A stretch of 64,000 bases of DNA from Candidatus Eubacterium faecigallinarum (GTDB lineage Bacteria > Bacillota > Clostridia > Oscillospirales > Acutalibacteraceae). The DNA lies in NCBI GenBank assembly GCA_019115455.1, contig DXDN01000025.1:62001-126000 (forward strand), in the 5' to 3' direction. Shown in pieces: positions 15,802 to 25,553 of the stretch. Under the pieces are notes generated by a model. That model made no database searches. It was not told where the DNA came from and worked only from the letters and a program-made list of their open reading frames with translations. Position 1 is the first letter of the stretch. The number at the start of each line of letters is the position of its first letter. The position numbers were made by a program, and so were the translations under genes.

Positions 15802-17700
15802 ATGAATTACGGCTTTTTCAGGGTTGCCTCCGCTTCATTGAAGCTCAGAGTTGCCGACCCTGATTTTAACAAAGAGGAGATAAAAAAAGCAATCGACACT
15901 GCGCTTGAGGAAAACGCCAGGCTTCTGGTTACTCCTGAGCTTTCGCTGACGGGGTATACATGCGCAGATCTCTTTTTTAAAAAATCGCTGCAGCAGTCTG
16001 CTGAAAATGCGCTAAAAGATATCGCCGCTTATACTAAGGGCAAGAATATCTGTGTTGTGGTAGGCATGCCGGTGCCTTTTTATAACAGCCTATATAATTG
16101 CGCTGTTGTTTTGCATGATGGCACGGTGCGCGGTATAGTTGCTAAAACTCATATTGCTAATTATAACGAATTTTATGAGAAGCGCTGGTTTGCGTCCGGC
16201 TCGCAGTTTAAAGCTTGCCAAGATATAAATTTCTGTGGCTTTGATACTAAAATCGGGAATCAGATTTTTGATTTGGGTGACGGCGCTGTTCTCGGAATAG
16301 AAATTTGCGAGGATCTTTGGGTTCCCGTGCCGCCCAGCAGTGTGTTGGTTCAGCACGGTGCAAATATTATTGCTAATTTGTCTGCCAGCGACGAGTATGT
16401 TTCAAAAGCGCAGTATCGCAGCGATCTTGTGGCAAATCAGTCCGCAAGATGCATCTGCGGTTATGTTTACGCAGGCGCTTCAGTTTATGAAAGCACGACG
16501 GACCTTGTTTTCAGCGGCGCAACGCTTGTTGCGGAAAACGGAGCTGTAATTTCTGAGGGCGAGCGTTTTTGCCGTGAGAATGTTGTTACCATTGCCGATA
16601 TTGATATTGAAAAACTGACGGCTTTAAGACATAATAATATATCATTTGAAAATCTTTCCGACGAAAACGTAGGATTGGTTAAGATTTCGCTGATAAATGA
16701 CAGCAACGATCTCAAATACAGATTTGTCGACCCATTCCCGTTTGTACCTCAAAACGATGAAAAACGCCGTGAGAGGTGCAGGGAGATATTTGCTATTCAG
16801 GCATCCGGGCTTGCAAAAAGGATTGAGCACGTGGGCTCAAGCGGTGTTGTCGTAGGAATTTCAGGCGGACTTGATTCCACCCTTGCACTTCTTGTCTGTG
16901 ATCAGGCGATGAAAATGCTCGGCAGGGACAGCCACGATATTCTCGGCATAACCATGCCGGGCTTCGGTACCACCGACAGAACGCATGACAACGCTGTTGC
17001 GCTTATGGAGTCCCTGGGAGTTACTGCAAAGGAAATCAGCATTAAAGATGCCTGTGTTCAGCATATGAAGGATATAGACCACGATGAGAGAATAAAAGAC
17101 GTAACCTACGAAAATACGCAGGCAAGGGAGCGTACTCAGGTGCTTTTTGATATGGCAAACAAGCACGGCAAGCTCCTTGTGGGAACAGGTGATTTAAGCG
17201 AACTTGCTATGGGCTGGTGCACCTATAACGGCGACCATATGTCCATGTACGGCGTCAACGCTTCCGTTCCGAAAACGCTTGTAAAGTATCTTGTGGAATA
17301 TGTTGCTGACGTAAGTGACGATAAGACCTCCGCAATTTTGCGTGATATACTTGACACTCCTGTGTCGCCTGAGCTTCTGCCCCCTGATGAAAACGGCGAA
17401 ATTGCTCAGAAAACGGAGGAAAATATCGGACCTTATGAGTTACACGACTTTTTCCTGTATAATTTTGTGCGCTTTGGATTTGACCGTGAAAAGCTTAATG
17501 TTTTAGCTCTTAAGGCTTTTGAGGGAAAGTATGACGAAGCGGTTATTTCAAAATGGTCGCAGGTCTTTTTTAAACGATTTTTCATCAGTCAGTTCAAACG
17601 CTCGTGCATTCCTGATTCACCCAAGGTGGGTACGGTTTCGTTAAGCCCGAGAGGGGATTGGAGAATGCCCAGCGACGCATCATATAACGTGTTTGTTTAA
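15802..17700 (+). CDS. nadE: Glutamine-dependent NAD+ synthetase
   Basis: A 632-residue two-domain enzyme that amidates deamido-NAD using glutamine as ammonia donor, the last step of NAD synthesis. The N-terminal nitrilase-type amidase (about 1-270) shows the Glu-Lys-Cys triad in VTPELSLTGYT, VAKTHIANYNEFYEKRWF and GIEICEDLWV. The C-terminal synthetase begins near residue 325 with VVVGISGGLDSTLALLV (ATP pyrophosphatase loop), then GTGDLSELAMGWCTYNGDHMSMYGVN. Length is normal for the long clostridial form. The following lipoprotein gene has its ribosome site on the nadE stop codon, so the two are coupled. Confidence 0.96.
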   Translation: MNYGFFRVASASLKLRVADPDFNKEEIKKAIDTALEENARLLVTPELSLTGYTCADLFFKKSLQQSAENALKDIAAYTKGKNICVVVGMPVPFYNSLYNCAVVLHDGTVRGIVAKTHIANYNEFYEKRWFASGSQFKACQDINFCGFDTKIGNQIFDLGDGAVLGIEICEDLWVPVPPSSVLVQHGANIIANLSASDEYVSKAQYRSDLVANQSARCICGYVYAGASVYESTTDLVFSGATLVAENGAVISEGERFCRENVVTIADIDIEKLTALRHNNISFENLSDENVGLVKISLINDSNDLKYRFVDPFPFVPQNDEKRRERCREIFAIQASGLAKRIEHVGSSGVVVGISGGLDSTLALLVCDQAMKMLGRDSHDILGITMPGFGTTDRTHDNAVALMESLGVTAKEISIKDACVQHMKDIDHDERIKDVTYENTQARERTQVLFDMANKHGKLLVGTGDLSELAMGWCTYNGDHMSMYGVNASVPKTLVKYLVEYVADVSDDKTSAILRDILDTPVSPELLPPDENGEIAQKTEENIGPYELHDFFLYNFVRFGFDREKLNVLALKAFEGKYDEAVISKWSQVFFKRFFISQFKRSCIPDSPKVGTVSLSPRGDWRMPSDASYNVFV

Positions 17701-17713
17701 GGAGTTTAAATTT

Positions 17714-18400
17714 ATGAAAAAGGTTATTTCTGTTTCATTGATTGTTGCACTGCTGTTTGCCTTTACCGCATGTTCTTCAAAGGAATATAAGGATATTCCT
17801 GTAACCGATGAAAACGGACAGACTGTCACTGATGAAAACGGTGACGTGGTTACTGAAAGAATCAAGGCGGACAAGGACAGTGAGGACGAGCAGGAGAGCT
17901 CTGATACCTCCACAGGCACAACTGCGGCAGGCGGTCAGAGTGATTCTGACAGTCAGAACAGCTCAAATAACAGCGGCAGCAGCGGTTCGGGAAGCGGCAC
18001 TACGGCAGGGAATTCCGGTTCAGGTACTACTCAGGTGAATAACAATAAAGAAACAACAACCGCAAATACTACTACCGCCAAGCCAAAAAAACGTGATATC
18101 GACGTTTCAGTAGTTCTCCCGTTTTATAATAACGAGGAAACTAAACTTACCGTTTACTATATGGTGGACGGAGACAAAAAATATACCAAGCTTGAAACAC
18201 GTGATGTAGAACTAAAGGATTATAAATTCGGTAAAGAAGAAAAATTTGTAATAGAAAATGTAAAGGGCAAAGTAACCGTAAAGGTTGAGTTTGAGGGTAT
18301 TACTATTACTAACGACACAGAAGAAGTCGCAGCCAACGAGGATTCTGTTAAAATTAAGCCCGTTACAGGTATTGAAATAATGGAAGGCGGATGGGATTAA
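17714..18400 (+). CDS. Lipoprotein with low-complexity linker
   Basis: A 228-residue exported lipoprotein of unknown role. Signal peptide and lipobox are KVISVSLIVALLFAFTACSS. Two short DENG repeats follow (PVTDENGQTVTDENGDVVTERI), then a Ser/Gly/Thr/Gln-rich linker of about 80 residues, and a C-terminal beta-rich domain of about 95 residues (DIDVSVVLPFYNNEE to the end) that looks like an immunoglobulin-type fold. The DENG repeat-linker form is common among Ruminococcus-like surface proteins. The ATG has AAGGAG nine bases upstream, overlapping the nadE stop. A terminator follows. Confidence 0.85.
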   Translation: MKKVISVSLIVALLFAFTACSSKEYKDIPVTDENGQTVTDENGDVVTERIKADKDSEDEQESSDTSTGTTAAGGQSDSDSQNSSNNSGSSGSGSGTTAGNSGSGTTQVNNNKETTTANTTTAKPKKRDIDVSVVLPFYNNEETKLTVYYMVDGDKKYTKLETRDVELKDYKFGKEEKFVIENVKGKVTVKVEFEGITITNDTEEVAANEDSVKIKPVTGIEIMEGGWD

Positions 18401-18408
18401 CCCCGGTG

Positions 18409-18437
18409 AGCAGCAGGATTTTTCTGCTGCTTTTTTG
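18409..18437 (+). terminator. Terminator of the nadE-lipoprotein unit
   Basis: Stem AGCAGCAG / CTGCTGCT with a 6-base loop and six T. Confidence 0.85.
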
Positions 18438-18446
18438 TTTTTATCA

Positions 18447-18475
18447 TTGAATTTGAAAAAGATTAGTGATATAAT
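18447..18475 (+). promoter_or_regulatory. Promoter of nifJ
   Basis: TTGAAT and TATAAT with a 17-base spacer; transcription would start near 18482, giving a leader of about 68 bases. Confidence 0.65.
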
Positions 18476-18484
18476 TAATAAGGT

Positions 18485-18500
18485 TAGGTAGGTTTACCTA
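18485..18500. promoter_or_regulatory. Palindrome at the nifJ transcription start, possible operator
   Basis: TAGGTAGGTTTACCTA contains two nested inverted repeats: TAGGTA/TACCTA with 4 bases between and TAGGT/ACCTA with 2 bases between. It lies 10-25 bases after the -10, where a repressor would block initiation. No regulator can be named. Confidence 0.45.
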
Positions 18501-18549
18501 TCAGTGCACAAATTCACAATATTTTTATTTACTTTAGGAGGATCTTCCA

Positions 18550-21500
18550 ATGGCAAGAAAAAAGAAAACCATGGACGGTAACACTGCCGCTGCGCATGTT
18601 AGCTATGCGTTTACGGAAGTTGCCGCAATTTATCCCATTACTCCTTCTTCAAACATGGCTGAGGAAACTGACGCCATGGCAGCAAGGGGAGTAAAGAACA
18701 TTTTCGGTCAGACCGTAAAGGTTGCCGAAATGGAGTCTGAAGCAGGTGCCGCAGGTGCCGTTCACGGCTCACTTTCAGCAGGCGCCCTTACAACGACTTA
18801 TACAGCTTCACAGGGTCTGCTCCTTATGATCCCTAATATGTACAAGATCGCCGGAGAGCTTATTCCATCTGTTATTCATGTATCAGCACGTTGCGTTTCA
18901 ACTCACGCACTCAACATTTTCGGTGACCATTCAGACGTTATGGCTTGCCGTCAGACAGGTTATGCAATGCTCTGCTCTGCAAATGTTCAGGAGGTTATGG
19001 ACCTTGGTGCCGTAGCTCACCTTTCAACACTCAAGAGCCGTATTCCTTTCCTTCACTTCTTCGACGGTTTCCGTACCTCTCACGAGGTTCAGAAGATCGA
19101 AATCTGGGACTATGACGACCTTAAGTCAATGGTTGATATGGAGGACGTTCAGGAGTTCCGTGCCCGTGCTCTTAATCCTGAAAGACCTGTTCTCAGAGGT
19201 TCAGCAGAAAACAGCGACGTATTCTTCCAGCATCGTGAAGCATGCAACAAGTATTACAACGACGCTGTTGCCACAACTGAGATGTACATGAATATGGTTA
19301 ACGAAAAGCTCGGTACAGACTACAAGCTCTTTAACTACTACGGAGCTGAGGACGCTGACAGAGTTCTTATCGCTATGGGTTCAGTTTGCGACACCATTAA
19401 AGAAACAGTTGATTTCCTTAATACCCGCGGCGAAAAGGTTGGTATGATCAAGGTTCATCTTTACAGACCGTTCTCTGTTAAGCATCTTCTTGATGTTATG
19501 CCTGAGTCAGTTAAGACTATTTCCGTTATCGACAGAACTAAGGAACCTGGTTCACTGGGCGAGCCGCTTTATCTTGACGTTGTTGCCGCTCTTAAGGGCA
19601 CAAAGTTTGAGAACGTACCTGTTTACGGCGGACGTTACGGTCTTGGTTCAAAGGATACTCTCCCGGCTCACATTATCGCTGTTTACAACAATATGAACGC
19701 AGACGAGCCGAAGCAGAGATTCACACTTTCAATCCACGATGACGTTACAAATCTTTCACTTGATGTTACCGAAACTCCTGACACCACACCTGAGGGCACA
19801 ACCTCATGTAAGTTCTGGGGTCTTGGCTCAGACGGTACTGTCGGCGCCAACAAGGATTCCATCAAGATCATCGGCGATAACACTGACATGTACGCACAGG
19901 GCTATTTCTTCTACGATTCTAAGAAATCAGGCGGTATCACCGTATCTCACCTGCGTTTCGGTTCATCTCCGATTACATCTACTTATCTTATCAATAAGGC
20001 AAACTTCGTTGCCTGCCACAATCCTTCATACGTAACCAAGTATGACATGGTACAGGATATTGTTCCGGGCGGTACATTCCTTCTCAACTGTATCTGGACT
20101 CCGGAAGAGCTGGACAAGCAGCTTCCTGCCTCAATGAAGAAATATATTGCTGAAAATGATATTCAGTTCTACACCATTAACGGTATCAAGATTGCTGAGG
20201 AAGTTGGTCTTCCCGGAAGAGCGTCAACAATTCTTCAGTCAGCGTTCTTCACAATTTCAAACATCCTTCCTGTTGACAAGGCAATCGAGCTTATGAAAGC
20301 AGCCGTTGTTAAGAAGTTCTCCAAGAAGGGCGAAGCTGTTGTAAACGCTAACTTTGCCGGAATTGACAGAGGTTCAAAAGAGCTTGTTAAGATTGACGTT
20401 CCTGAATCATGGAAGGACGCTAAGGATGAGCCTGTTGAGCTTGAGATTCCTACAGACCGTCCTGAGATGAAGAAATTTGTTAAGGAAATCCTTGATCCTG
20501 TAGGCAGACTTCACGGTGATGATCTTCCTGTTTCAACATTCGTTGACTCTGCTGACGGCGTATATCCTCAGGGCTCTGCCGCATTTGAAAAGAGAGGTAT
20601 CGCCATCACAGTTCCTGAGTGGGACAGCACAAAGTGCGCTCAGTGTAACCTTTGCTCAATGGTTTGTCCGCACGCTGTTATCCGTCCTGTTTGCCTTAAC
20701 GCTGAAGAGGAAGCTAACGCTCCCGAGGGCACAAAGATGGTTAACCACAAGAGAGCTCCTTACAAGTTTGCTATCATTGTTTCTACTCTCGACTGTACCG
20801 GATGCGGCTCTTGTGCAAACGTATGTCCTACAAAGTCACTTACAATGAAGCCAATTGCCTCACAGCTTGACCAGCAGAAAGTATTTGACGCTCTTGTTGA
20901 TATTGACGCTAAGCCTGAGGTTCTTGCAAACACAACTATCGGCGTTCAGTACAGAAAGCCGTATCTTGAGTTCTCCGGCGCATGCGCAGGCTGCGGTGAG
21001 ACTCCTTATGCAAAACTTGCTACTCAGCTTTACGGCGACAAGATGTATATCGCCAACGCTACAGGCTGTTCATCAATCTGGGGCGGTTCAGCTCCTTCAA
21101 CACCTTACACAGTTGACAAGAAGGGTCACGGTCCTGCTTGGTCAAACTCACTGTTTGAGGATAACGCTGAGTTCGGTTACGGTATGATGCTTGCTCAGAA
21201 GCAGATCCGTGAGAGACTTGCCGCTGATGCTCAGGTTCTTCTTGACACACCTGTTGCCGACAAGGTTCAGGCATGGCTTGATACTTATGAAAACGCTGAG
21301 ACAAACACCGCAGCAGCAGATGCTCTTATCGAAGCTCTTAAGAATACTTCATTCGAGGGTGAGGCTGCCGATGCAGCTGCTGACTTCCTTAAGGATGCTG
21401 ATTATGCTGCTAAGAAGTATACCTTCATCTTCGGCGGCGACGGCTGGGCTTACGATATTGGCTTCGGCGGACTCGACCACGTTATCGCTTCCAACGAGGA

Positions 21501-22074
21501 TGTAAATATCGTAGTATTCGATACTGAGGTTTATTCAAACACAGGCGGTCAGGCTTCAAAGTCTACTCCTACAGGTGCAGTTGCCAAGTTCGCTGCTTCA
21601 GGTAAGGTAGTTAAGAAGAAAGACCTTGCTCAGATAGCTATGAGCTATGGTTATGTATATGTTGCTCAGGTAGCAATGGGCGCTAACCCTGCTCAGTGTC
21701 TCAAGGCATTCCAGGAGGCTGCCGCTTATAACGGACCTTCAATCATCATCTGCTATGCTCCTTGTATCAACCACGGTATCAAGATGCCGTTCAACCAGAC
21801 AGAGCAGAAGAAAGCAGTTGCAGCAGGTTACTGGAACCTCTTCCGTTTCAATCCTGCACTTACAGCTCAGGGCAAGAATCCGTTCTCACTCGACAGCAAG
21901 GCTCCTACAGCCGACTATGTTGAGTTCATTGAAGGCGAAACAAGATATTCCGCTCTCAAGAGATCATTCCCCGGCAAGGCAGAGAAGCTCTTTGCTATTG
22001 CAGCTGAGAATTCTATCGAGAAGTACAATAAGCTTGCTAAGCTTGTTGATTACTATGCTCCCGAAGAGAAATAA
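18550..22074 (+). CDS. nifJ: Pyruvate:ferredoxin (flavodoxin) oxidoreductase
   Basis: A 1174-residue single-chain enzyme that oxidises pyruvate to acetyl-CoA and CO2 and reduces ferredoxin; it is the centre of clostridial fermentation. Domains in order: pyruvate-binding domain I (ITPSSNMAEETDA...GAAGAVHGSLSAGALTTTYTASQGL), domain II, the gamma-type domain, two [4Fe-4S] motifs (CAQCNLCSMVCPHAVIRPVC and CTGCGSCANVCP, near 697 and 755), and the thiamine diphosphate domain with CAGCGETPYAKL and FGGDGWAYDIGFGGLDHV...DTEVYSNTGGQ. Length is normal. Codon choice is strongly biased (GCT, CTT, TCA, GTT), as in highly expressed genes. A consensus promoter and an AGGAGG ribosome site precede it; it is monocistronic. 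Confidence 0.98.
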   Translation: MARKKKTMDGNTAAAHVSYAFTEVAAIYPITPSSNMAEETDAMAARGVKNIFGQTVKVAEMESEAGAAGAVHGSLSAGALTTTYTASQGLLLMIPNMYKIAGELIPSVIHVSARCVSTHALNIFGDHSDVMACRQTGYAMLCSANVQEVMDLGAVAHLSTLKSRIPFLHFFDGFRTSHEVQKIEIWDYDDLKSMVDMEDVQEFRARALNPERPVLRGSAENSDVFFQHREACNKYYNDAVATTEMYMNMVNEKLGTDYKLFNYYGAEDADRVLIAMGSVCDTIKETVDFLNTRGEKVGMIKVHLYRPFSVKHLLDVMPESVKTISVIDRTKEPGSLGEPLYLDVVAALKGTKFENVPVYGGRYGLGSKDTLPAHIIAVYNNMNADEPKQRFTLSIHDDVTNLSLDVTETPDTTPEGTTSCKFWGLGSDGTVGANKDSIKIIGDNTDMYAQGYFFYDSKKSGGITVSHLRFGSSPITSTYLINKANFVACHNPSYVTKYDMVQDIVPGGTFLLNCIWTPEELDKQLPASMKKYIAENDIQFYTINGIKIAEEVGLPGRASTILQSAFFTISNILPVDKAIELMKAAVVKKFSKKGEAVVNANFAGIDRGSKELVKIDVPESWKDAKDEPVELEIPTDRPEMKKFVKEILDPVGRLHGDDLPVSTFVDSADGVYPQGSAAFEKRGIAITVPEWDSTKCAQCNLCSMVCPHAVIRPVCLNAEEEANAPEGTKMVNHKRAPYKFAIIVSTLDCTGCGSCANVCPTKSLTMKPIASQLDQQKVFDALVDIDAKPEVLANTTIGVQYRKPYLEFSGACAGCGETPYAKLATQLYGDKMYIANATGCSSIWGGSAPSTPYTVDKKGHGPAWSNSLFEDNAEFGYGMMLAQKQIRERLAADAQVLLDTPVADKVQAWLDTYENAETNTAAADALIEALKNTSFEGEAADAAADFLKDADYAAKKYTFIFGGDGWAYDIGFGGLDHVIASNEDVNIVVFDTEVYSNTGGQASKSTPTGAVAKFAASGKVVKKKDLAQIAMSYGYVYVAQVAMGANPAQCLKAFQEAAAYNGPSIIICYAPCINHGIKMPFNQTEQKKAVAAGYWNLFRFNPALTAQGKNPFSLDSKAPTADYVEFIEGETRYSALKRSFPGKAEKLFAIAAENSIEKYNKLAKLVDYYAPEEK

Positions 22075-22086
22075 TTTCTAAGGCTT

Positions 22087-22120
22087 AAAGCCCGGTGATT
22101 TTCACCGGGCTTTAATTTTT
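22087..22120 (+). terminator. Terminator of nifJ
   Basis: Perfect 12-bp stem AAAGCCCGGTGA / TCACCGGGCTTT with a 3-base loop, then a T-rich tail. Confidence 0.9.
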
Positions 22121-22203
22121 GTGAAATATAATTATTACAATGTTATTTGAAGATAGAAAATTATAAATTTTTTCTGCCGGGGCAATAACAATTCAGTTAG
22201 TGG

Positions 22204-22255
22204 TTGACAAAACATATTGTCTGTGTTAATCTATACATAGAAACTCTATGCATAT
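22204..22255 (+). promoter_or_regulatory. Promoter and probable PadR operator
   Basis: TTGACA and TAATCT are 17 bases apart. Directly after the -10 lies an inverted repeat, ATACATAG-AAACT-CTATGCAT (core CATAG/CTATG, 5-base spacer). PadR proteins bind AT-rich inverted repeats of ATGT/ACAT type, and the site sits where binding would block the promoter, so it is a likely autoregulatory operator. Confidence 0.55.
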
Positions 22256-22274
22256 ATAAAAAGGAGGTAATATT

Positions 22275-22601
22275 ATGAAAATCAGCAAAGAACTTTCAAA
22301 AGGAACAATTCCTACGATGGTTTTGTCCGCCATTAAAAGTGAAGACATGTACGGCTATAAAATAATCAAGACTGTTGAAGCGAGAAGCGGCGGTGTTTTT
22401 TCATTAAAAGAGGGCACGCTTTACCCGATACTTCACTCACTTGAGAATGAGAAGATGCTTGAGAGCTATTGGGACAGGTCCACCGGCAGGAACAAGAAGT
22501 ATTATCATATAACTAAAAAAGGTCTTAAATACTTAGAGACTAAGGTTGAGGAATTTGAAGAATTCACGGTTGCCGTAAAAAGAGTGCTTAATTTTGCATA
22601 A
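22275..22601 (+). CDS. PadR family transcriptional regulator
   Basis: A 108-residue winged-helix repressor of the short PadR type (PF03551 form): KGTIPTMVLSAIKSEDMYGYKIIKTVEARSGG, then the wing motif LKEGTLYPILHSLENEKMLESYW and RKKYYHITKKGLKYLE. The ATG follows AAAGGAGGTAAT. It is 24 bases before the membrane-protein gene, an arrangement typical of PadR plus a DUF1700-type membrane protein that act together in envelope-stress or exporter control. It probably represses its own operon through the palindrome upstream. Confidence 0.93.
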   Translation: MKISKELSKGTIPTMVLSAIKSEDMYGYKIIKTVEARSGGVFSLKEGTLYPILHSLENEKMLESYWDRSTGRNKKYYHITKKGLKYLETKVEEFEEFTVAVKRVLNFA

Positions 22602-22625
22602 TTTTTTATTGAATGAGGAGTATGA

Positions 22626-24847
22626 ATGAATAAAAAAGACTATTTGTCTGAGGTAACCAAGCGAATATACAATATTTCCGAAAAGCAAAGCGTGTCAACT
22701 GAGCTGGAATCCCACATTGATGAAAAAACCGATTTTTATATTGAGATCGGCTATGATGACGAAACGGCACAGGAGAAAGCTGCCGAGGCAATGGGCGAGA
22801 CGGAAACTGTTGGCGACCAGCTGGCTCAGCTTCATAATAAGTTTTATAATCCGGCTTTAGATATTATCGTTTTGATTCTGCTGGGCGGAATTTTCGGCTG
22901 TATGTACTATTTTGCTGAGAAATATGCCTTCGGCGACGAGGGTATGGCGTCAGTGCTCTTGGGGGCGTGCTGTTTTGCCGTTGCACTGATGACCGGTTAC
23001 TGCGGAATATCCCTTTACAGAAAAAAACTTGTGCCGATTCTCTTTTCCGTACTGACTATCGGTTCAGCCTCAGTTTTCAATTACTATATTCTAAGTGAGC
23101 TCGATTTGCAGATGAGCTCCGATTTTTCCAATCTGATGTCGTTTATAATCAGCACCGATATTGACAAATCAGGATACGCGGTAGATGAGAAAAATATTAT
23201 AATATCAATAACGGCGCTGTCGTTTGTTGCGCTGGCGGCAGTTTTGTTTGGAATTATCTATTATATTAAGGTTCGCAGGCTTGCAAATACACTGACGGAT
23301 AACAGAATTATGCGGGGCATATTCAGAATTTCAATTGTAGTTTCCGCGGTATCGCTTCTGCTCGGCGTACTGTTTTGTGTAAAATGCGCTTACGATGTAA
23401 GCAAGCTGCGTGACGAATATGTGCAGGCATATTCGGATGTGTATGAAATGACGGCTGACTGCAATACTCAAGAAGATATAATAGCCGCGGTGGAGAACTC
23501 CGACTATAATTTTGACGAGTTAACTGACAAAGACGGAAATCTGACAGGGTACAGCTACAGCCATAATCTTGTGAAAATTGATATATCTTTTTATGAACTT
23601 AGCAGTATGGAAGAGATAAAGCAGGATTATTTAGACGCCATGGACAAAGCGTCCGACTGGGCAATTCTTTTGGAAGATACCGAAAAAACTAATCAGGATA
23701 TTTATTTTGAAAATAATAATCTCTATAATCAGCTTGCAGCGTTGCTATACGATAATGCTGACGCATATGCTCAATTGCAGTATGCAGAACAGTGTTTTTG
23801 CACCGTGGAGCTTCGTCCGAATACAGGCTATTTTTCCGATAGCTACGACAAGGTGACGACTTCATTTTTGGAAATAGTAGGGGAGGATGAAACCGAATTC
23901 CGCCTTCCTGAAAACAACAGGCTCGGATTTGAGGAAAAATATGATTTTTGCAAATCTCACGTTTCCTCATACAATAAGGTAACCTTTAAGCTGGATGAAT
24001 TTGAAAGATGTACATATAAAAATGACTACCTTTTCGGCAACGGTAGTTTTAAGATAGTTGAGTCGTATTATTTCAGAAGACCTGACGAGAATATAATCGC
24101 CATACGTGATCGTGCTATTGACATAGCTTCAGCGCTCAGGGATAATCCCGATATGACTTCGTCCGAAATCGCCGCCATGAGTAACAGTACTGCTGTTTAT
24201 CCTGAAATAAGCAAGGACGAGCTTATGAGTACATTCAATATACTTGGAACTGCGTTTGACGATTTAAAGCAGTTTCTTTATGATACTTATGACTATATGG
24301 TTAAATACGACTGCGGCGACTGGTCGTTTATGGTAATCGGTAAGCCATATAAGACGATATATGTCTATGACAGTCGGGATAATTATTTGTTTAGTCAAAG
24401 CATAACAGATAACTATGATTATGCAAACTATGATAATCTCAGCGATATTGAAAGTGTTGAAAATTTGAAAAAGGTCAGCGTCGGCGGACTGTTTTATGAC
24501 AAAGAGGGCTATGCTTACAATAAGGTTGAGACTGTGCCTTATTATACGTCTGACGGGCGAAAATATTATTACTACTGCAAAACGATTGAGGACAAAACTC
24601 ATACTGTAGGTAATATGAAGGAGTATTACCTGACTGACAGAGAGGGGGGTTTTATAAAGCGGACAACTGCTTTATTGATGAAAACGGATATCTTTATTTT
24701 AATACGTTAGGTAGCCTGACATATGATAAGGATGAGAAGAAATTTGTCTCCTCATCAGGTGAAAAGTTTACTAAAGCATTTCAAACAAGCTGGAATGAAA
24801 AAGGCGAGATGATCTATCAGAGCGATGATTATAACTTCCCGTTTTAG
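22626..24847 (+). CDS. PadR-linked membrane protein, with an apparent -1 frameshift near 24650
   Basis: The first frame gives 694 residues and stops at 24710, but the protein-like sequence clearly goes on in the -1 frame to TAG at 24845-24847, for 740 residues in all (joined sequence reads ...REGGFYKADNCFIDENGYLYF). The N-terminus (about 1-75) is a small helical permease-prefix/DUF1700-like domain (YLSEVTKRIYN...AAEAMGE), followed by about six membrane helices to residue 260 and a large C-terminal outer domain of some 470 residues with no known family. The break lies at G GGT TTT, a perfect slippery heptamer, with a 7-bp hairpin right after it. It is either a single-base deletion in a homopolymer or programmed frameshifting. 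The gene follows PadR by 24 bases. Confidence 0.82.
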
Positions 24848-24853
24848 ATAATA

Positions 24854-24880
24854 AAAAAGCACGGCAATGCCGTGCTTTTT
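24854..24880. terminator. Bidirectional terminator
   Basis: Stem AAAAAGCACGGCA / TGCCGTGCTTTTT with almost no loop; A run and T run on the two sides. It ends the PadR operon and the convergent HAD gene. Confidence 0.88.
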
Positions 24881-24899
24881 ATATGCTTATTGCAGTAGT

Positions 24900-25553
24900 T
24901 TATTTATTTTCGTTTTCTATAAAATCAATTACTTCATTAAGGTCGCTGCATTTTGCCGCCAAAAACGAGTCGGTTTTTTCTTCTCCCTGCCAAAGGTCCG
25001 GCACCATTATCACACGGCATCCGGCATTATGAGCGGAGAGCAGTCCGTTTCTTGAATCCTCCACAGCGTAACATTCATATGCCGGAAAATTTAAAAGCTC
25101 CGCCGCTTTCAGGTAAATATCAGGCTCAGGCTTAGATTTTTGAACCATATCACCGCACACAACAACGTCAAAATAATCCTTTATTTTTGCGTCATCCAGA
25201 TGATGAAAAACACTTTTGCTGCTGGTGGAGGAAGCCAGAGCGATTTTAAAACCGTTGCTTTTTAAGTAATTCAGTATGTCGTTTACGCCTTTTTTCATAG
25301 GCACGCCGTACTTGTTAAAATAATCGTAGGAATAATCCCTGCCGATTTTTTTGAATTCTACCGCGTCAAAATCGTCTGAAAATTCCTTGCGGAGTATTTC
25401 AATCGCAGCTTCCGCCTTAACTCCCAGTGTTTTCATAACCATATATCCTGCCTTGCCGACGCCGAGCTTTTCCCCGGCATAGTCCCAAGACTCCATACAT
25501 AGCTTTTCGGTGTCAAACAGGACTCCGTCCATATCAAAAATTACTGCTTTCAT
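24900..25553 (-). CDS. HAD hydrolase, beta-phosphoglucomutase-like
   Basis: A 217-residue HAD protein of the beta-phosphoglucomutase/sugar-phosphatase group. Motif I is FDMDGVLFDTEKL, motif II LASSTS, motif III the Lys in KSKPEPDIY, and motif IV AVEDSRNGLLSAHNAG, the VEDS form typical of this group. A helical cap lies at residues 15-85. The ATG overlaps the TGA of the upstream XRE gene (ATGA), so the two are translated together. The substrate is likely a small sugar phosphate but cannot be fixed. Confidence 0.87.
   Translation of the reverse strand: MKAVIFDMDGVLFDTEKLCMESWDYAGEKLGVGKAGYMVMKTLGVKAEAAIEILRKEFSDDFDAVEFKKIGRDYSYDYFNKYGVPMKKGVNDILNYLKSNGFKIALASSTSSKSVFHHLDDAKIKDYFDVVVCGDMVQKSKPEPDIYLKAAELLNFPAYECYAVEDSRNGLLSAHNAGCRVIMVPDLWQGEEKTDSFLAAKCSDLNEVIDFIENENK

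Noticed and set aside
19490-22081. Several long open frames in other phases within nifJ
   Set aside because: They come from the strong codon bias of nifJ; none has a ribosome site or protein-like composition.
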